Below the pieces are notes generated by a model, which ran no database searches, was not told where the DNA came from, and saw only the letters and a program-made list of their open reading frames with translations. 64,000 nt of DNA, from assembly GCA_944472155.2 (NCBI GenBank), contig OX235272.1:85814020-85878019 (forward strand), read 5' to 3'. Shown here one piece after another: positions 33,234 to 45,320 of the stretch. A program made the position numbers and the translations under genes. Numbering within the stretch: the first letter of the stretch is position 1; each line of letters begins with the position of its first letter. The stretch comes from Trichobilharzia szidati. Taxonomy: Eukaryota; Platyhelminthes; Trematoda; Strigeidida; Schistosomatidae.

Positions 33234-34485
33234 ATGAATGAAAATATTTTCGAAGTATTTAAACAATTTGTTTACTTGTTAAAAAACTGTAACCAAGTAA
33301 CCGCTTGTTCACACTTTCATTCAATGATTCAAATGTTCAATGATCAATTCAATCAAAGTGTTTATCCGTATTATAATGATAAAAATATTGAAGAAAAAGG
33401 AGTGAACTATGCATTGAAGATATCAGAAAGCTACACAAAACATCAACATTGTTGTATACATCATTTTATACCATCCCCTGTAGTATTATATACATGGTCA
33501 AAGTTATTGCGTATAGAGGTATTTCGTCAAATGTTTATGGAAATTATTACATCTAATGATTGCAGTCGAATCTCCAGTCAATGTTCCGATAATTTGTGTA
33601 ATGTTGGTGAATCCAATGTGATCGATTTAACTAGTAGAAATTTACCAGTTAGCAGACAATTAAAGAAATTAGAATCCTTATGTAGTGATCAGATGTTGTC
33701 AGTGCCAGCAGGGAAGGTCATTCAACCATTTACTTCATATGATGAAAGCAGTAAGTTTCAATCACAATGGCTTTTGAATGAATGGTCGCGAATTTATCAT
33801 TCCTATGATACTTCTCTACAAGGTGATGATTGCACTGATGAAAATCCATGCACAGTGAAAAATGAACCATTCTCAGAAGATACACTGATGATGTTGATGA
33901 TGAAGGCGGCCCCAATCGCAAACCAACAAGTTGGTAAAGGATTTTACACAGATACTAGTGATATACCTAGAATATACCAGCCTAACTGTAAATTCTCATG
34001 GTCTAATTCATGCACAGAAAATCATTCAAATGAAATACAAGAAGATTCATTTCAATACTCTCCTTGGAAACCATCTCCTCCACTTCCAAATAAGATAGAT
34101 ACTACATTGCCTTATTACTTTGTGAAGCCTGAAAACATAGATTCAAGCTGTTCATCAATAGTGTTAAGTAGTAAAACAAATTTCAGTGACGTGAAAACAT
34201 CATTTTTATGGAATACACAATCACAATCTTCGTCATCCTCGTCACAACCACCAGCGCCACCTCCAACTTCATATTCTCCTCCGTTAAATTTCAGTGCATT
34301 CACTATGGATCAAAATATGCTATGTCCATTGTGTCATAAGTGTTTTCGATTTGAGAAAAATTTACTGAGACATTTACAGAAGACTCATTCAACTAGTACG
34401 GGTGAATCTTTGCTAAAATGTAAATTGTGTAATTATACAACAAGACATTATAGTAATATGTATGTACATATTAGAACACATACAG
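33234..34485 (+). CDS. C2H2 zinc-finger protein, coding exon 1
   Basis: Predicted nuclear DNA-binding protein, residues 1-417 plus the first base of codon 418. Residues 1-360 are a low-complexity, S/N/Q-rich region with no domain I recognise. It ends in a Ser run and a Pro-rich stretch (QPPAPPPTSYSPP) just before the fingers. Finger 1 is C364-C367-H380-H385 (C-x2-C-x12-H-x4-H). Finger 2 is C396-C399-H412-H416 (x3 between the histidines). The exon ends at CAG|GTGAGT after HT of an HTG linker. The ATG at 33234 is preceded by an in-frame stop two codons upstream. The codon mix and 1.25 kb of open frame contrast sharply with the surrounding decayed repeats. The target DNA and the ortholog are not known to me, so I give no gene name. 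Confidence 0.88.
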
Positions 34486-34499
34486 GTGAGTGAATTTTG

Positions 34500-35260
34500 C
34501 TGGCAAGTTTTGTTGTTTTTTTTCATTTTGAAATTTTGTTATTAGATGAAATTGTCTGACTGATAGCTTCATATAAATATTGCAACTTTGGAGGATTTGG
34601 GAGTGTACACTTTCGGAATTTCTGACTGCACTATAAACAGCATGCGTTATACTGACATTTGAAAACTATGCTCATCACTTACTGATGTTCGTCAGCCAGA
34701 TCACGGGGATCTACGCATAGAACGACACTTAATATTCTTTAGGATGCAGATAGATCATGGTGTTCAGGGATTGATTCTGCACGAACAGTCGGTGTTTTAA
34801 AGGCACGAGTAATGTGGCCAGTGCATTGTCGAACAGGTCAACAAACTATCGTTTACGAAGTTCACAAACTATAGTTTGAAATTTCAAGAAAGTCACCATA
34901 TTAGCCTATAGCCTTGCCTACAGTGATCACTACAAATAACTAAAAGGGCAGTGTGCTAATCAGCAAGTGTAATATTGTATCACCTTTTAACCATCATAAA
35001 TAATAATTAGAATTGGGGCACTTTGGTGTGATAATATTTCATATTAGATAGGTTTATATAATATAACACAGAGAAACATCATATGGTTTTTCAAGCACAA
35101 TCTAATGCTGATAATCATAATATCTATACGACTTGCTAGCTTGCTTTATGTATTGCTTTAAATGCTTCATGTTTTTAGTGCGATCCTCCATATATCCGGT
35201 GCAAGTGTTGAGTCATTTAAACTGCATTTATTCTGTGCTGATTCAATATACACAGATTCA
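34500..35260. other. Intron part without recognised element
   Basis: No repeat family or exon is recognised in the first 760 bp of the intron. Confidence 0.4.
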
Positions 35261-35264
35261 GAGA

Positions 35265-35690
35265 TCAACTTCTATCCGCTTACAGGATTTCATCATGAGC
35301 TGAAATCGGTTGGAGAACCATTGGAAAACCTGGGAGGACTGGACAGATGTTTCGCTGGCCTAGTTTGGGACTCTTCAACTGTACGCACCCAGGATCTTCT
35401 GGCTACAAGGCTAGTGAGCTCGTAGACCATAAAGCCACTGGGACCCGATCCAATGACCAGTCCTTGAATTATAACTTCGGCCAATTCACGACATAGTGCG
35501 ATGGCTAGCTAATGTCTTCGGCGAGTACTTGTCCTCACACCTGACTTGTTGAACCCTACTGGTCATGATGAAACAATTGTCCAGTAATCTTAGGTTTTTC
35601 AATGGTTCTCTAGCCGATTTCAGCTCATGATGAAATCCTGTAAGCAATCAGTCAAATCCCTACAAACCAATATTAGAATTTCTATCAACT
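35265..35690. repeat. SINE1 full copy bounded by inverted ribozyme and tail arms
   Basis: The left, minus-strand copy runs from tail (GATTTCATCATGAGCTGAAATC) through the ribozyme (core UUGAAGA), head (AAGCCACTGGGACCCGATCC) and 5' body. At 35565 it meets a + strand arm: GATGAAACAATTGTCCAGTAATC, then GCTCATGATGAAATCCTGTAAGC and CAAATCCCTACAAACCAATA. The outer arms pair over about 85 bp. The tRNA B box is largely deleted (GCACCCAGGATC). Confidence 0.8.
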
Positions 35691-35699
35691 TAGTTGTAT

Positions 35700-36010
35700 T
35701 ACCTATTCACACTTTTAATCTTTCTCATCCTATTGTTCGATTACAAGCAAATGAATTCAGTCGAGTCAATGAGCTTTTGTTTTAAGATGAATTGACTCAC
35801 AGGATTTAGTCATTCTAGATCCTACATTCTGATAACCTGACTGACCCCTAATCTCACAGTTATTACATACTATTTGGTAAATCATGTTGTTTTTCCTGGT
35901 TAACTCGTAAATATTGACATAATTAACTCTATACGTGATTCTTAAGTGTATGAACTTTAGAGAATACATATTTGAAGTACTGTTATTAATGTCTTCGTAC
36001 ACCAATAATC
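35700..36010 (-). mobile_element. PLE family A endonuclease fragment
   Basis: The minus-strand open part 35766-36005 includes NNMIYQIVCNNCEIRGQSGY and TKSCESIHLKTKAH, a decayed GIY-YIG domain of the PLE-A type (the catalytic YIG has been lost). It is short and without RT. Confidence 0.65.
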
Positions 36011-36186
36011 AGCAAAGCGTTTAATGAAGAATTGATTACTCATAAAATACCAAAATCAACTGAGAAATCATTGTAGGAATAGAAAATTTCAGTATATTTC
36101 TTTCTTCTAAATGCTGACAAATTTCTCCCATAAAAAATCACACTCCTGTCCCTTCGACCACATAATCTTCTCAATGTATTTCATAC

Positions 36187-36440
36187 GACTTATTGTTATT
36201 CCCTTGAGTTCCCAGTATAACGTAGGGCTTCAGCAGTATATCCCAATTTCACTGTATTCACCGCAGTCTTTTCCATCTAGCTTCACCATTGCCTATGAGC
36301 TATCATTTCCAGTTCATATAATCTCCTCTATGTTGTCGTTAAGCCCAGGCCTAAAATATCGTTTCCCATTCGGGTTCCACTCTAGAGCCTGATACGTAAT
36401 TTTACCTAACAGTCTGCTCAGCGTCTACTTGCTAGTCTTC
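36187..36440 (-). mobile_element. RTE-like LINE 3' end
   Basis: Starts at the 3' terminus TTATTGTTATTCCCTTGAGTT (36189), then CCCAGTATAACGTAGGGCTTC, then TCGTTTCCCATTCGGGTTCC. About 250 bp, 5'-truncated. Confidence 0.75.
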
Positions 36441-37610
36441 TAGTTTACCAGCCTCTTCCAAGCCTGAAAAAAATAGGAGAGTTTAGGTGTGGGGCTAATG
36501 ACTGTACCCCAAAAATATCAATCCAATCCCTGCAGGGACTTTGAAGTACAGGAGAAATATACTTCTTAGATTACTTAATATGGCTTTACAATCCCTCCTA
36601 TATTTTAATGCAATTCCTAATATATCTAGAACTAGTGTTGTAGCATTTTCACTGAATTTGTCCGGTGTTTACTCGAGGACCAATGACGCATGCATAGAAA
36701 TGGCCGAGATTTTAAAAAAATTAATTTACATAGTGATATCAAATATTCTAAATACGTTACTGAACTCAATCGTCACTTAATTGCGAAAAATTTGGAGCAC
36801 ATCAGGTTCCTATTCTGTTCACAGTGGCAGTTCCTTCTCTTAAACACTACAATGCTTACATTTACATCGTTTTACAAAAGATTTGCATCTTTCTGTTTCC
36901 TTTTATAACCCTTCAACTAGTGGACTCTATACATTTTAACAACGTAATCGCATAGACACTAATGACTCTGTGGCTGTTGTTTTATCGTTTGATATCTATC
37001 TATCTTTTGCAATCCTGAACTCGATTGCATCATAATAAAAGAATAATCTTCCTTGTTTTCTGTTTGTCTAAATCTTCACTGGACTTGACCACAGCATTTT
37101 ATCACTGATTAAAACATATTCAATATTCAGTATTATCTAACCGGTTCATTTGAATAACTGTTGAACATTTAAAATAAAATAAATCACATGTCAGTCAATT
37201 ATTTAAATAACTCAATGAATGTGTGTTCATCCATTTGCAATCAATGAAAACAAAACACGTAGTTCAGCGAAGAGTGTCTTTTCGGTGGCGAATTCATTTG
37301 CTTAGCTGTACAATCCCAAATATTTGTGGGTTATTTTGTATGCATATGTACATTAAGCTCGTCAAACAAAAATACAATTGGTTATGGTTATTTTAAATCA
37401 AGGAGGGAGGGTGAGAACGAGTAAGTTTTAGGTGAAGTTACGCAATACAAAAATGGTCAAGAAAATTGTGTGCTAATGAAACTAGTGCAGTGACAAAGGT
37501 GATGAGTTGTCACAAACAGTTGTTAAATGGAGTTACGTAATCATATGAGTAGTTTGACGGTTGAGTTGTACTCAGAATACACACACAGGAACATGGTAGC
37601 AGATACGAAA
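36441..37610. other. Intron part without recognised element
   Basis: AT-rich. Open frames at 36541-36908 have no domain. Nothing supported. Confidence 0.4.
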
Positions 37611-37614
37611 TCAC

Positions 37615-38800
37615 ATCAGAGTTCTAAATGAATACAAGAATTGTGAGCACTTAAAGAAATAATCAAACAAACAAAATTAAGTCGTCGAAAATCAACAAAG
37701 TTGTTACCATGGTAGTGGAAGTCGCTGAGTAATTCTCTGTTGTATATGTAGCTCCAGTTTTTTTCTGTAAATGACCAGAGCTCCAGACATTCAAAGAAGA
37801 CGAAACTGTATTGCCTTTGATAGGTTATTTTTGACTCTGTAGACCACTTTGTAGCAGGAGGTGTTTGTTGAGATGGAATGATCAGTGTTAACCAGGTGTT
37901 CAATTATCCCACTCCTTATTGCACCACTATTGCCTTTTCCAAACCATGCTGGATAGTGTACTCGAATCATCTTGGACAGCGTGCGCGTCGAACGACCGAT
38001 GTACATGGCTGGCTCCGCAGCAGTAGGTGAACTGACACATGCACACAGAAGTGGTGAGATGCCGGATCTTGTCCCTAATGCTTCTGCACATCAGTGGGCG
38101 ACTGGTGAACACCATTCTTAGCGTGGCTGCAAAGAATGTTATTCTCAGAGATGATGTGATCTTTCTCTTGAGGATATCGCTTGCTGAATCTCCCTTGAAA
38201 TCCAACTTCATGTAGAGTTTCTTTTCAAGGGCGCAAATCAAGTTTCATTCCTTCAAATTCTCAGTTTGATATTTTCGTCAACGAATCTTAGTTGGTATCT
38301 ATGTTGGATGAAGATTTCTCTCAAAAGATCTAATTCTGTTTCTAGAACATTGGAACTACATATGTGTCAGATGCGGATGGCAAGGGATTTAATTAAATTT
38401 CGGTTTGTTGAATGGGTACCCAGCTGTAGAAGCTTAATAGTTGACCATTCCATGTAGTTTTTCTATGAATGGATCTTCTTAATGTCCTGTCAGTTCTTCT
38501 TGTTACATCCACATCAAGAAGGGGAATTTTTGATTCGTTTTCCGTTTCAAGAGTAAATTTTATTGCCGGACTGCAACAGATAAATGTCTGCAGCAGTAGA
38601 TTGGGGTCAGCTACGTATCTTTTATCCAGTCGTAAATTTTCAATGCTCGACTTTGTCGACCTTTCTCAATACTTGTCACGAAACAATCTGATAGTACAAG
38701 TGCCCAAAGGAGATCTCATTGCTATAACATCTTTTTGTCTATAGATGATGTCGTTTAAAGTGAACAGTACGTTCAGAGGACATCTCAATACTCCAATACT
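37615..38800 (-). mobile_element. Penelope-like element, family B copy in the intron
   Basis: Minus strand: KRYVADPNLLLQTFICC (motif C mutated from YVDD to YVAD), SPAIKFTLETENESKIPLLD, VDVTRRTDRTLRRSIHRKTT. A linker follows, then the endonuclease region near 38040-37950 (FTYCCGASHVHRSFDAH in one frame, MYIGRSTRTLSK in another, so a frameshift splits the GIY-YIG core). WFGKGNSGAIRSGIIEHLVN and TDHSISTNTSCYKVVYRVKN come next. The loss of the first catalytic aspartate makes this RT inactive. Confidence 0.88.
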
Positions 38801-39750
38801 GAGGTGGAACTCATCTCAGTACTGGAGTACCAACAACCTATTGGACTTGAGTAACAGTCCTTTTAATTTGTCTTACACATAGTAAAGTTGTTAGGCAATA
38901 TGAACTTGACTTCTTTTTCTATTCATAACTCTGATGTCTAACATAACCTGTTCATTAGAGATAGACATAGTTAGATACTTATTTATATTTTAAGGCAACA
39001 AAAAAGTCCCCATCAGGTGCCATTTTCTTTTATATATAATCCTCTTCCCTTTATAAATAAATACTTAATGACTCATAATTATTTACTTACCAATAGAGTG
39101 TTATTCATCTCTTCTACTAGGAAAAAAAAGAGATGGTTAAAGGAATAAATATATAAGTTGGAGAATGAATGAGCATAATGCTACTTAAAAATAAAATATT
39201 ATCCTTGTTTATTATTATTTGCCTGTTTACTAAACTGTTGTGTTTACTGGTGTTGTAGGCTGATTTGTTTGCATCCATTTTTTGAAAGAAAGAAAACAAA
39301 ATGAAGGTGACTTATCCATGGATGCATGATTTAGATGTTTATATTCGTCTCTGTGGCATTCTGTAATCTATGAGTTGTTCACTTGTGTTTTGTGTGTGGC
39401 TTGCATGTGTATGAGGTAGAGGCGCTGCGAGTGGGGGTGGGGACGGAAGGGTATTTACTTGAGAATGTAGACAATTTACTTGCCTTTGAGTATTACTTAC
39501 TTACTCAAAAGAGTAGTAAATAAATATATATAAATATATGTATATATATACAGTTATTTATGGGAGATATTTTGGTACTGATAATTATAAGAATAAGCTA
39601 ATAATACTTTTTAATGGTTTTTATGTTCTTTCTCTCTTCTTATAATGATCACACTAAAGCTAATTTATGTCAGTGTAATACTATTAGTTCTATTGTAGAA
39701 TGAATTTTGTCTACAATCTGTGACACTTATAATACCAAGACTTATATACA
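38801..39750. other. Intron part, no gene; TA-rich tract
   Basis: A small inverted repeat (ATCTCAATACTCC and GGAGTAC-type arms) lies at 38784-38830 and a TATATA tract at 39523-39552. No coding evidence. Confidence 0.4.
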
Positions 39751-39754
39751 TCAA

Positions 39755-40510
39755 TTAAGTGAATTAGTTGTGTTCCCTGAGCAGCTGGTTGATTTAGTTG
39801 AGAAGCTTTCGTCGTTCCCTTTCTAGACAACATCCCCCTTCAGCGTAGATTTTAGAATAAAATGGACTTATTTAAGTTCTCCATGAATGATGTAATTCTA
39901 TCTCCTAGCAACCACTGTCGTGACTGGATGTTAATTTACATCTCGATTGATCATTTTTATTGACTTGGAATTTGAATTTTCTTGTCATGGTATCTACTTT
40001 GTATTAGCTTATAAATTTGGTCCATAATAAGGTGTTTGTTAACTGCTAATTTCTTCGAGTACCAGGCTTTTAGGAAGTCCCTGGTATTTTTAATGTTTCC
40101 CCTTTTAAAATTCTTACATTATCCCAACCAAATTGGCGTCCATAATTATCCGCATGCATTGATACGAAAGAATGTAGATATATCATGTCTTTTTACAGTC
40201 AATTTGTGTTCTTAGATTCGGACTCGAAGGTGACGCTCACTTTGACCGCCAATGTAATGTTTATTGCAGTTGATACAATTTATTTTGTAAATGGTAATTA
40301 TTTAATTTTCTCTTTCTGCTGGATCAGTAGAGACGTAAACTAACTGCCAGTCACGACAGTGGTCGCCAGGACATAAAATTATATCATTCATAAGAATTCA
40401 TATTATTTCATTGCTTACTAAAAACATGCACTGAAGGCGTTGTCTAGAAAGATGACGAAAGCTTCTCAGTTAAATCAACCAGCTCAGATAACACATCTAA
40501 TTCAATATAT
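39755..40510 (-). mobile_element. PLE family C fragment flanked by inverted 3' ends
   Basis: 39755-39960 is the family C 3' end on the minus strand. 39961-40330 is the endonuclease and linker region, decayed. 40365-40510 is the same 3' end again on the + strand (CTGAAGGCGTTGTCTAGAAAG, GACGAAAGCTTCTCAGTTAA, AACCAGCTCAG). Inverted terminal arrangements like this are known for Penelope-like elements. Confidence 0.78.
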
Positions 40511-40579
40511 TATCCACCTGAGCTAAAAATCTTTTTCATTACATCAATTAATGTATAGTTAACTCAAAGTTCAATCTGC

Positions 40580-40880
40580 ACATTTCCGCTCTTCATTTCA
40601 GTTATCATTCCTTGGATTTCACGTTGAACATACAGCTGCAACAACACATCTCTGTAGTTGTCTTCATCTATTTGTACAATTCCGAATAAGCACTCATCTG
40701 CTAGCTCGGCTTTCTCCACGTTATCCTTGGGCATCCAACTTGTCGTTTCCCATTCGGATTTCACTTGATGGCACAACACATGATGTCACCCAGCAGTCTA
40801 CTGAGTGTGTAATCGATCCATCTCTATTTCCTTCGGCATGTTTGTTGAACAAAAAAGGTTCTTGATTGGTTCGTTCGGAA
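40580..40880 (-). mobile_element. RTE-like LINE fragment
   Basis: Minus strand, GTCGTTTCCCATTCGGATTTC, CACATGATGTCACCCAGCAG and TTGATTGGTTCGTTCGG match the common RTE C-terminal region. The left part (40570-40740) is open as a 71-residue frame without a recognised domain. Confidence 0.6.
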
Positions 40881-41490
40881 GGGAATAAAACGATATTGAA
40901 TAAATTAATAAGAATTTAGGGGTGTGTGGATGGGTTACAAAGCGGATGTCCCTCCCTATTCCGAACTTACCCATTGGACATAAGTGCTTTCAGTGAGTGT
41001 TACTGCTGTGATTGACTTTTGAAACTGTTATTTATGAGCATCTACCAGAAATGCAATAGAAATTTAACTAGTGATATTATTGAGGCGTTTGTACAAGAAA
41101 CTCATAGTTCAATCGAGGCTGATCATTTCAAACTTATCAATTGATTATGGTTAAAATTAAAGTTTTAAATAAATAAACTAATATCCCCTAAGCAGACAGA
41201 AGGCCTGCTGATTCTGTGGCTTACTGGAAACTCTTGAGAATTTCATGGTATAATCGATCGAGTTTATGTTTTTTACTAGGGAAACCGAATTGATGAGACT
41301 GTAACGAGACGAAACAGTTACTGTAAATTCTAGTGCTTAAGAGTGTATGTTATGTAGCTTAAATACTGAAAGACTTTATTGTATCATTCTGGGTAGAAAG
41401 TGTTAGAGATGAAGCCGAAAATTTATGAAATCCACACCTATCTCTAAAACTTAATTCTTTATATTGCGCTCGCCAGTATGATCATTTTTT
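40881..41490. other. Intron part without recognised element
   Basis: Nothing supported. Confidence 0.4.
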
Positions 41491-41499
41491 ATGATTATT

Positions 41500-42000
41500 A
41501 TTATTGTTTCCTTTAATTCCAAGAAGAACATAGGGCTTCAGCCGCATGTCTTCACTGCGTTAGGTTCTCTGCTAGAGTCTTCACCTGGCTCCAAGTCTGT
41601 CCACACGCTTTCATCTCCTCTTCACATGACCTCCTCCAAGTCACCCTTGCACTGACGACCAACTCGCCGCTTCCCTTTCGGGTTCCACTCGAGCAATGGC
41701 TTGTCTAGTGATGTCACTTGATGGATTGTTTCCTCAGGGTATGGCCAATCCATCTCCATTTCTTCCTGCCTATTTGTTTCACAATCGGTTCCTGGTTGGT
41801 TTGCTCCCAGAGATCCCTATTACTGATCTTTTCCGGCCATCTGATCTTGAGTATTGAGCGAAGACAACTGTTAATGAAGGTCCGTAGTTTGTTTGAGATG
41901 CTCTTTATGACGCGTCAAGTCTCTGATCCGTATAGTAGCACTGACTTCACATTGGAGTTGAAAATCTGGATCTTATTTTCGATGCTGATCATTTTTTACT
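41500..42000 (-). mobile_element. RTE-like LINE 3' end
   Basis: Starts with ATTATTATTGTTTCCTTTAA (41496), then AACATAGGGCTTCAGCC, GCTTCCCTTTCGGGTTCC and GGCCATCTGATCTTGAGTAT. It is close to the copy at 19064-19890. The + strand open frame 41718-42005 is antisense. Confidence 0.82.
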
Positions 42001-42970
42001 CCTAGAAAATTTGTTCTTTTTTAATCTTTGTGTATTTCTTAAAATCAGTTACATTTCCAGGATGTCTTTCCCCCTTCTGTTTACAACTTCAACTCAATAA
42101 AATCGTGATTGTTTAACTGAAACCTTCAAAAGATTTTAGCTCATAATAATAATAATAATATGAAAGTGTTTATAATAATAACAGAAAAAGCCACGTGGTC
42201 GATTACAGATGTCAATTATCGAAAAAGAAACGAATAATGTTTTCAAAGAAGATTGTTATTGAAGGTCTTGATATACAAAAGCTATTACTCAACGATAATA
42301 TATATATATACATATACTCAGTGAATAAGTTTCCTTTTTCAGCTATTAATGAACACTGCTCAGTGAGTATAGTTATATACTGAAGTATGCCTCAAAGTTT
42401 ACAAGTCACTGTTTGTTTTGTTTTTTGTATTTTTTGATGAGTTAGAAAGAAAAATATAATGTAAGCAAACAATATTGCTAAACATACGGATATCCGTGAA
42501 AACTGCCTTTGAAGTATAGTTTGCCTTTTCTTTTTGTTTCTTCTCTGCCTTGTGTTTTCCTCCTCCTCATCAACATCATCATTATCATGATTGACCTATT
42601 CTACTTTTACTAAAGCAATAAAGATGTATTTGCTTATCATCACCTACTTTCCCTCAATACTGTCTCTCTCACTTCACTTACCTTCTCTCTATTCTTATTC
42701 CTTTAAGTATTCTTTTGTTTTTCTTAAATGATGCGACGAAGATACACATATATATGTCTATATATATATATTTACAGGAAGTTAGCCTATTTAAACAAAA
42801 CGAACTCTATATGAATGCACTGTTTTCCCCTGTATTTACTTTTTCGTGTGGGATTAATAATAACACGATCTGATTGTAGAAATAGTTGGCAGTGTAATCT
42901 TAGAGCAATAAATGCAATAATTATACCGTTCTCCTTAGCTGAAAGTATGTTAACAGAAGACTAGAAACAT
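42001..42970. other. Intron part, no gene; ATA/TA tracts
   Basis: (AAT)n near 42145-42160 and (TA)n near 42296-42315 and 42745-42770. No coding evidence. Confidence 0.4.
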
Positions 42971-42974
42971 GATA

Positions 42975-43206
42975 TTAGTTACTGACTAGTGTACAATCAA
43001 AGTATCCAATACTGTCCTACAAGGGGGTCAATCTCAAATAGCTCCGTGGTGACGTCTCCAACTGCAGCCCTTGATCATACTGGTTCGAATCTCTGGAGAG
43101 ACATAAGTTCCTTCAAGAATAAATATACGCCTTGCTGACTGGTGGGTGCCAACAAGCAAGAAACCTAGATCGGACAAAACTTCCTGCTGATTTCCTCCAA
43201 CCATTT
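42975..43206 (+). repeat. SINE2 copy (end of body plus head)
   Basis: TAGTGTACAATCAAAGTATCC, then A-box region AATAGCTCCGTGGTGACG, B box GGTTCGAATCTC, then GCCTTGCTGACTGGTGGG, TGCCAACAAGCAAGAAACC and the tail TCCTCCAACCATTTAAT. The core reads CTGGTGG and GCAAGAAAC, so the ribozyme-like part is decayed. Confidence 0.78.
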
Positions 43207-43880
43207 AATAAAATAATATTATCTTGATAGCGAAAATTAATTATTACGTTGAGAACACCAGCCTAATACTATGCTCAAAATTCTCAACGAAGATGTTTAT
43301 AATACATATTTTATGATTTTTTTCATGACTAAGCTTCGAAAAATGACATCAGCCTAAAATTATTACTGTGTACTTATTTTTAGAAGATGTCAAAACAGCT
43401 AAATTACCTGTGTAACTATGAAATTTAAATGACTAATTAGTGAACGAAGAACATTCCTTTTTAATAATCTCTTCTTCATCAGGTTCTAAATTTAAATCAC
43501 CATAATATTATTTTGAACAAAGAAAGAACGAATATATTTGCAAGATAATACGAGCTTGTTTTATTTCGTGGATTCTCTTCAACTGCGCACATAGTAAATA
43601 AATAAATTTCATTCGTGTGCTTTTATGTTGTTTTTTCTGCTGCATAGGATTCCACTCAAACTTGATTTTGATTTTCACTCAATGACTGAGTTGAACTCAC
43701 TGTTAAGGTTCTAAACCTGTTTTTATTTATTTTATAATTTTACTTCACTATTCGTCCAACCACCACCCTCCTGAAGTCTCCACCATGTTATGTGTAAATT
43801 AAATCTGCTGTTCTGTCTTGTATTTTGTCTCTAGTCCATCTTTGTTTCCAAGAGAAATCTGAATTCCACCTCTTTGTCCA
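43207..43880. other. Intron part without recognised element
   Basis: Nothing supported. Confidence 0.4.
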
Positions 43881-43884
43881 ATTA

Positions 43885-44275
43885 CTACATTCAAGAATTG
43901 GTTTGTAGGGATTTGACTGATTGGCAACAGGATTTCATCATGAGCTGACAACGGGTGTACTGGACAGCTGTTTCGCCCTATTTTGGGACTCTTTATTAGC
44001 ACACGTCCACGAAGGTTTGAACGCAGGACCTTCTTGTTACAAGGTGAGCTAGCTCGTCGATCATTAAGTCATTGGGACCCGATCCAATGACCAGCCCAAG
44101 AATTCCAACTGCTGTCAATTCACGATATAGCGCAACCACTAGTCAATGTCTTCGGTGAGCAATTGTCCTCACACCTCCGAACTACAGTACCATACTGGTC
44201 ATGACTTCCCACTAGAACCCCAGGTAGCTGCTTACTTGAATAGGGCCAGTCGCTAGTGAGCATCTCATCGATTTT
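43885..44275 (-). repeat. SINE1 full-length copy
   Basis: Minus orientation from the 3' tail (ATTGGTTTGTAGGGATTTGAC, TTTCATCATGAGCTGAC) through the ribozyme (GTGTACTGGACAGCTGTTTCG), B box region and A box to the 5' body end GGGCCAGTCGCTAGTGAGCATC. The core reads AUAAAGA (C3 to A, G5 to A). At its right end it meets a + strand SINE1. Confidence 0.82.
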
Positions 44276-44552
44276 CAAATATAAGTTTGTAGGTCAGGTG
44301 CGAGAACAAAAACTGGCCGAAGACATTGGCTGGCCTTCGCGTTATGTTATGAATTGGCAGAAGTTAGAATTCATGGGCTGGCTATTGGTCCGGTCCCAGT
44401 GGCTTAATGGTCTACGAGCTCAACTTGTACCCAGAAGGTCCTGGGTTCGATCCCGTTAGTGGATTCGTACTGACGAAGAGTCCTGAACTAGGACGAAACA
44501 GCTGTCCAGTACTACCAGCTGGTTTTCCAATGGTTGCCTGACTGATGTATAC
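44268..44552 (+). repeat. SINE1 full-length copy
   Basis: 5' body (GAAGACATTGGCTGGCC, GTTAGAATTCATGGGCTGG), A box TGGCTTAATGG, B box GGTTCGATCCC, ribozyme 44468-44513. That ribozyme has stem I GUACUG/CAGUAC, core ACGAAGA, stem II GUCC/GGAC, GAAA, stem III ACAG/CUGU. The expected tail is cut off after GTTGCCTGACTGATGTA by the next repeat. Confidence 0.85.
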
Positions 44553-45132
44553 CCAACTGAATTGATCTAGACATCTAGAAGAGTCTTACATAGTTGGTCT
44601 GGATGAATAGGAGACTCCTACCCGAGGCTTTATAGTTCAGTTCCTACTTTGTAATGATTAGAAGCATGAAATGCAGACTCAAATGTTATTTAGTGTATGA
44701 CTGTGTAATAAACTACACATCAAATTTTCTTAGAAATTTCTTAGTTAATATCCAAAATATGGTTTACTTGAAAATATCATTTCATTTATAAAGTCTTCAC
44801 AATGCAACCAAACAAGTAATATTCAGTTGTAAAACGTATTTTACTTGAGTTTGTGAACCCACTCATCTTGCTAACACCATTTTCACTGACATTATTGGGA
44901 TAATTTTACGTAACAGACTGCATATTTGCAAGATTGTCGGAAAAATACTCACCCCCAAAATGTATGTAAAGTATCTTATGTATTACATACATTTGAGGAA
45001 GCTTACAAAGCATATATTCGTAAAGCGAAGTTAGAACTAGCATCGTTAGTTGAAGAATCGTTGAGAACTAAGAAGCCAAAGATCAAATGGGAACTATCCA
45101 ATTACCATGGTGGGTGTATCAATGACCAATGA
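44552..45132 (+). repeat. Duplicated segment B, copy 1, ending in a short open frame
   Basis: This segment (TATACCCAACTGAATTGATC to ATCAATGACCAATGA) is repeated at 49729-50660, outside the gene, with about 90% visible identity. Its right end holds an open frame with TFEEAYKAYIRKAKLELAS and KPKIKWELSNYHGGC, kept open with the same stop in both copies. I do not recognise a domain. It could be a piece of a host exon carried along, or an element end. Confidence 0.65.
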
Positions 45133-45179
45133 ATTGCAACTACTGTCACATCTGCCATATGGATCCACGCCTTACCACT

Positions 45180-45320
45180 GAAATCGGTTGGTAACTGTCT
45201 CACACTCAATGAGATGAACACCGATGGGACTTTAGATGCGCATTACTGAAGAGTCCCACGCTAGGACGAGATACCTTTCCTTCTCACTGCAGTTCAACTC
45301 ACCACTCAGAAAATGACACT
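45180..45320 (+). repeat. Hammerhead-like remnant
   Basis: ACTGAAGAGTCCCACGC and TAGGACGAGATACC (45251-45282) give CUGAAGA, a GUCC/GGAC stem II and GAGA in place of GAAA. The surroundings resemble SM-alpha-like copies but are too decayed to classify. Confidence 0.4.
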
